A DNA stretch of 6,577 bases from Acidobacteriota bacterium (GTDB lineage: Bacteria > Acidobacteriota > Terriglobia > Terriglobales > Acidobacteriaceae): NCBI GenBank assembly GCA_021781255.1, contig JAJXXG010000024.1:1-6577 (forward strand), in the 5' to 3' direction. A program made the position numbers and the translations under genes. The notes under the pieces are model-generated. The model made no database searches and was not told the DNA's origin. It saw nothing but the letters and a program-made list of their open reading frames with translations. Below, one piece after another: positions 5,410-6,577 of the stretch (the first letter of the stretch is position 1; every line of letters starts with the position of its first letter).

Positions 5410-6577
5410 TCAGCCTGCTTCCACGAGGCCATAGCGTCGCTGCCAGGCTTCCTTCAGCCTCGACCACACCCGCGCCCGCTCCGCCTCTGTGCCCTCTGCC
5501 GCGCTGGCCGGGGCGTTGGCGAACCGTGCAGCCTCCTGTTTCGCCAACTCCAGCAGTTGCCGGTCCCGGACCAGATTGGCAACGCGAAAGTCCGGCAGGC
5601 CAGCTTGCCGTGTGCCAAAAAACTCACCCGGCCCACGCATGGCCAGGTCGAGCTCGGCCAGCTCAAACCCATCCTGAGTGCGGACCATCGCGTTCAGCCG
5701 CTCCTCAGCCTGCTCGGAAACCCGCCCTCCGGTCACCAGGATGCAGTAGCTCTTGGCCGCACCCCGGCCCACACGGCCACGCAACTGGTGCATCTGCGCC
5801 AAACCGAAGCGTTCGGCGTGCTCCACCACCATTACGGTTGCATTCGGTACGTCCACGCCAACTTCGATGACCGTGGTGGCGACCAGCACGTCGATCTCCC
5901 CCCGCTGAAAGCGACGCATGATGACCTCCTTGTCGTCCGCGTCGAGACGGCCATGCAGCAGGCCTACGCGGAGGCCTGCCAGTGGTCCCGTGCGCAGCTT
6001 TTCGTGCATCTCCACGGCGGATTTCAGGCCAGACCTGGCTGCGGGATTGGCTCCCACCGTTGAATTGGGAAACAAATTGCCGGACTTGCCCTTGCGAACC
6101 GTCTTGCGCACAGGTGCAGCAGCGCTTTTCAGCGTGCTTGCATCCGGACTGGGCTCGTCGTGGCAGAAGTCCAGCTCGGGTTGGTCATCCCGGGTGCCCT
6201 CAATCACCGGGTAGACGATATATGCCTGTCTCCCCTGCGCCACCTGCTTGCGCACAAAGTCCCACACGTCTTCGGCGCGCTCGTCGGGCACGCGGCGGGT
6301 GACAATGGGAGTGCGCCCGGGCGGCAGCTCATCCAGCACGCTCACGTCCAAATCTCCATAAAGCGAGAGGGCCAGGGTGCGCGGAATTGGCGTTGCCGTC
6401 ATCACCAGCACATCCGGCTCTGCCTGGTTGGGCTTCTTCATCAGCCGGAACCGCTGGAGCACGCCAAAGCGATGCTGCTCGTCCACGACGACCAGGCCCA
6501 GGCGGTCGAACTCCACCTTTTCCTCAATCAGAGCGTGGGTGCCGATGACCAGATGCGCCTCACCACGGTGGATCATG
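5410..6577 (-). CDS. recG: ATP-dependent DNA helicase RecG, C-terminal part
   Basis: The 5' end lies beyond the window. About 388 residues are visible, ending in TGA at 5412-5410. The fragment begins within helicase domain 1 (VIGTHALIEE). It then shows the Walker B/DExH box DEQHRFG (32-38, visible numbering), motif III TATPIPRT (60-67), and the second helicase domain with LLHGR (206-210), ATTVIEVGVDVPNA (233-246) and QLRGRVGR (264-271). The C-terminal RecG signature RGPGEFFGTRQAG (314-326) follows, in the region that couples ATP hydrolysis to DNA translocation. RecG unwinds stalled forks, Holliday junctions and R-loops, driving fork reversal. All visible motifs look intact. The odd part is an extra, mostly polar stretch at about residues 129-183, between motif IV (YIVYPVIEG) and LLHGR, where RecG usually has only a short helix. 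The internal ATG at 6576 is not the true start. acpS follows 232 bp downstream on the same strand. Confidence 0.97.
   Translation of the reverse strand, partial: MIHRGEAHLVIGTHALIEEKVEFDRLGLVVVDEQHRFGVLQRFRLMKKPNQAEPDVLVMTATPIPRTLALSLYGDLDVSVLDELPPGRTPIVTRRVPDERAEDVWDFVRKQVAQGRQAYIVYPVIEGTRDDQPELDFCHDEPSPDASTLKSAAAPVRKTVRKGKSGNLFPNSTVGANPAARSGLKSAVEMHEKLRTGPLAGLRVGLLHGRLDADDKEVIMRRFQRGEIDVLVATTVIEVGVDVPNATVMVVEHAERFGLAQMHQLRGRVGRGAAKSYCILVTGGRVSEQAEERLNAMVRTQDGFELAELDLAMRGPGEFFGTRQAGLPDFRVANLVRDRQLLELAKQEAARFANAPASAAEGTEAERARVWSRLKEAWQRRYGLVEAG

Noticed and set aside
5262..5870. Rightward open frame of 202 codons running from the recG-acpS gap into recG
   Set aside because: Most of it is antisense to recG, it is Pro/Ala/Arg-rich and low in complexity, and it has no motif.

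Overview
This is a GC-rich bacterial chromosome segment made almost entirely of housekeeping genes. The best guess for the host is a Gram-negative bacterium, possibly Acidobacteriota (class Terriglobia). The Gram-negative guess rests on an MCE-family lipid-transport protein. The phylum guess rests only on the general look of the leuS, recG and MCE proteins recalled from memory, so it is weak. No rRNA, tRNA, CRISPR array, insertion sequence, phage gene or other sign of recent transfer is visible.

Layout. Positions 1-3638 read rightward. They hold the 3' end of nfo (endonuclease IV, base-excision repair), then after 29 bp a complete leuS (leucyl-tRNA synthetase), then a multi-spanning membrane protein of unknown function. 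The membrane gene's GTG start overlaps the leuS stop by 4 bp. These three genes look like one transcription unit. Positions 3647-6577 read leftward. In transcription order they hold the 3' part of recG (branch-migration helicase), a 232-bp non-coding gap, acpS (holo-ACP synthase), a 70-bp gap, and an MCE/MlaD-type protein. The two blocks converge with only 8 bp between stop codons, at a perfect 7-bp hairpin that may end transcription in either direction.

How the genes fit together. nfo and recG serve DNA repair. leuS serves translation. acpS activates acyl carrier protein for lipid synthesis. The MCE protein is probably part of a lipid-trafficking device in the envelope, but its usual permease and ATPase partners are not next to it here. 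The most interesting points are five tandem repeats of exactly 34 residues in the MCE protein, an apparently disordered insertion of about 50 residues in the RecG helicase core, the unknown membrane protein coupled to leuS, and a Pro-to-Val change in the LeuRS editing motif. I see no convincing evidence of a new multi-gene system.
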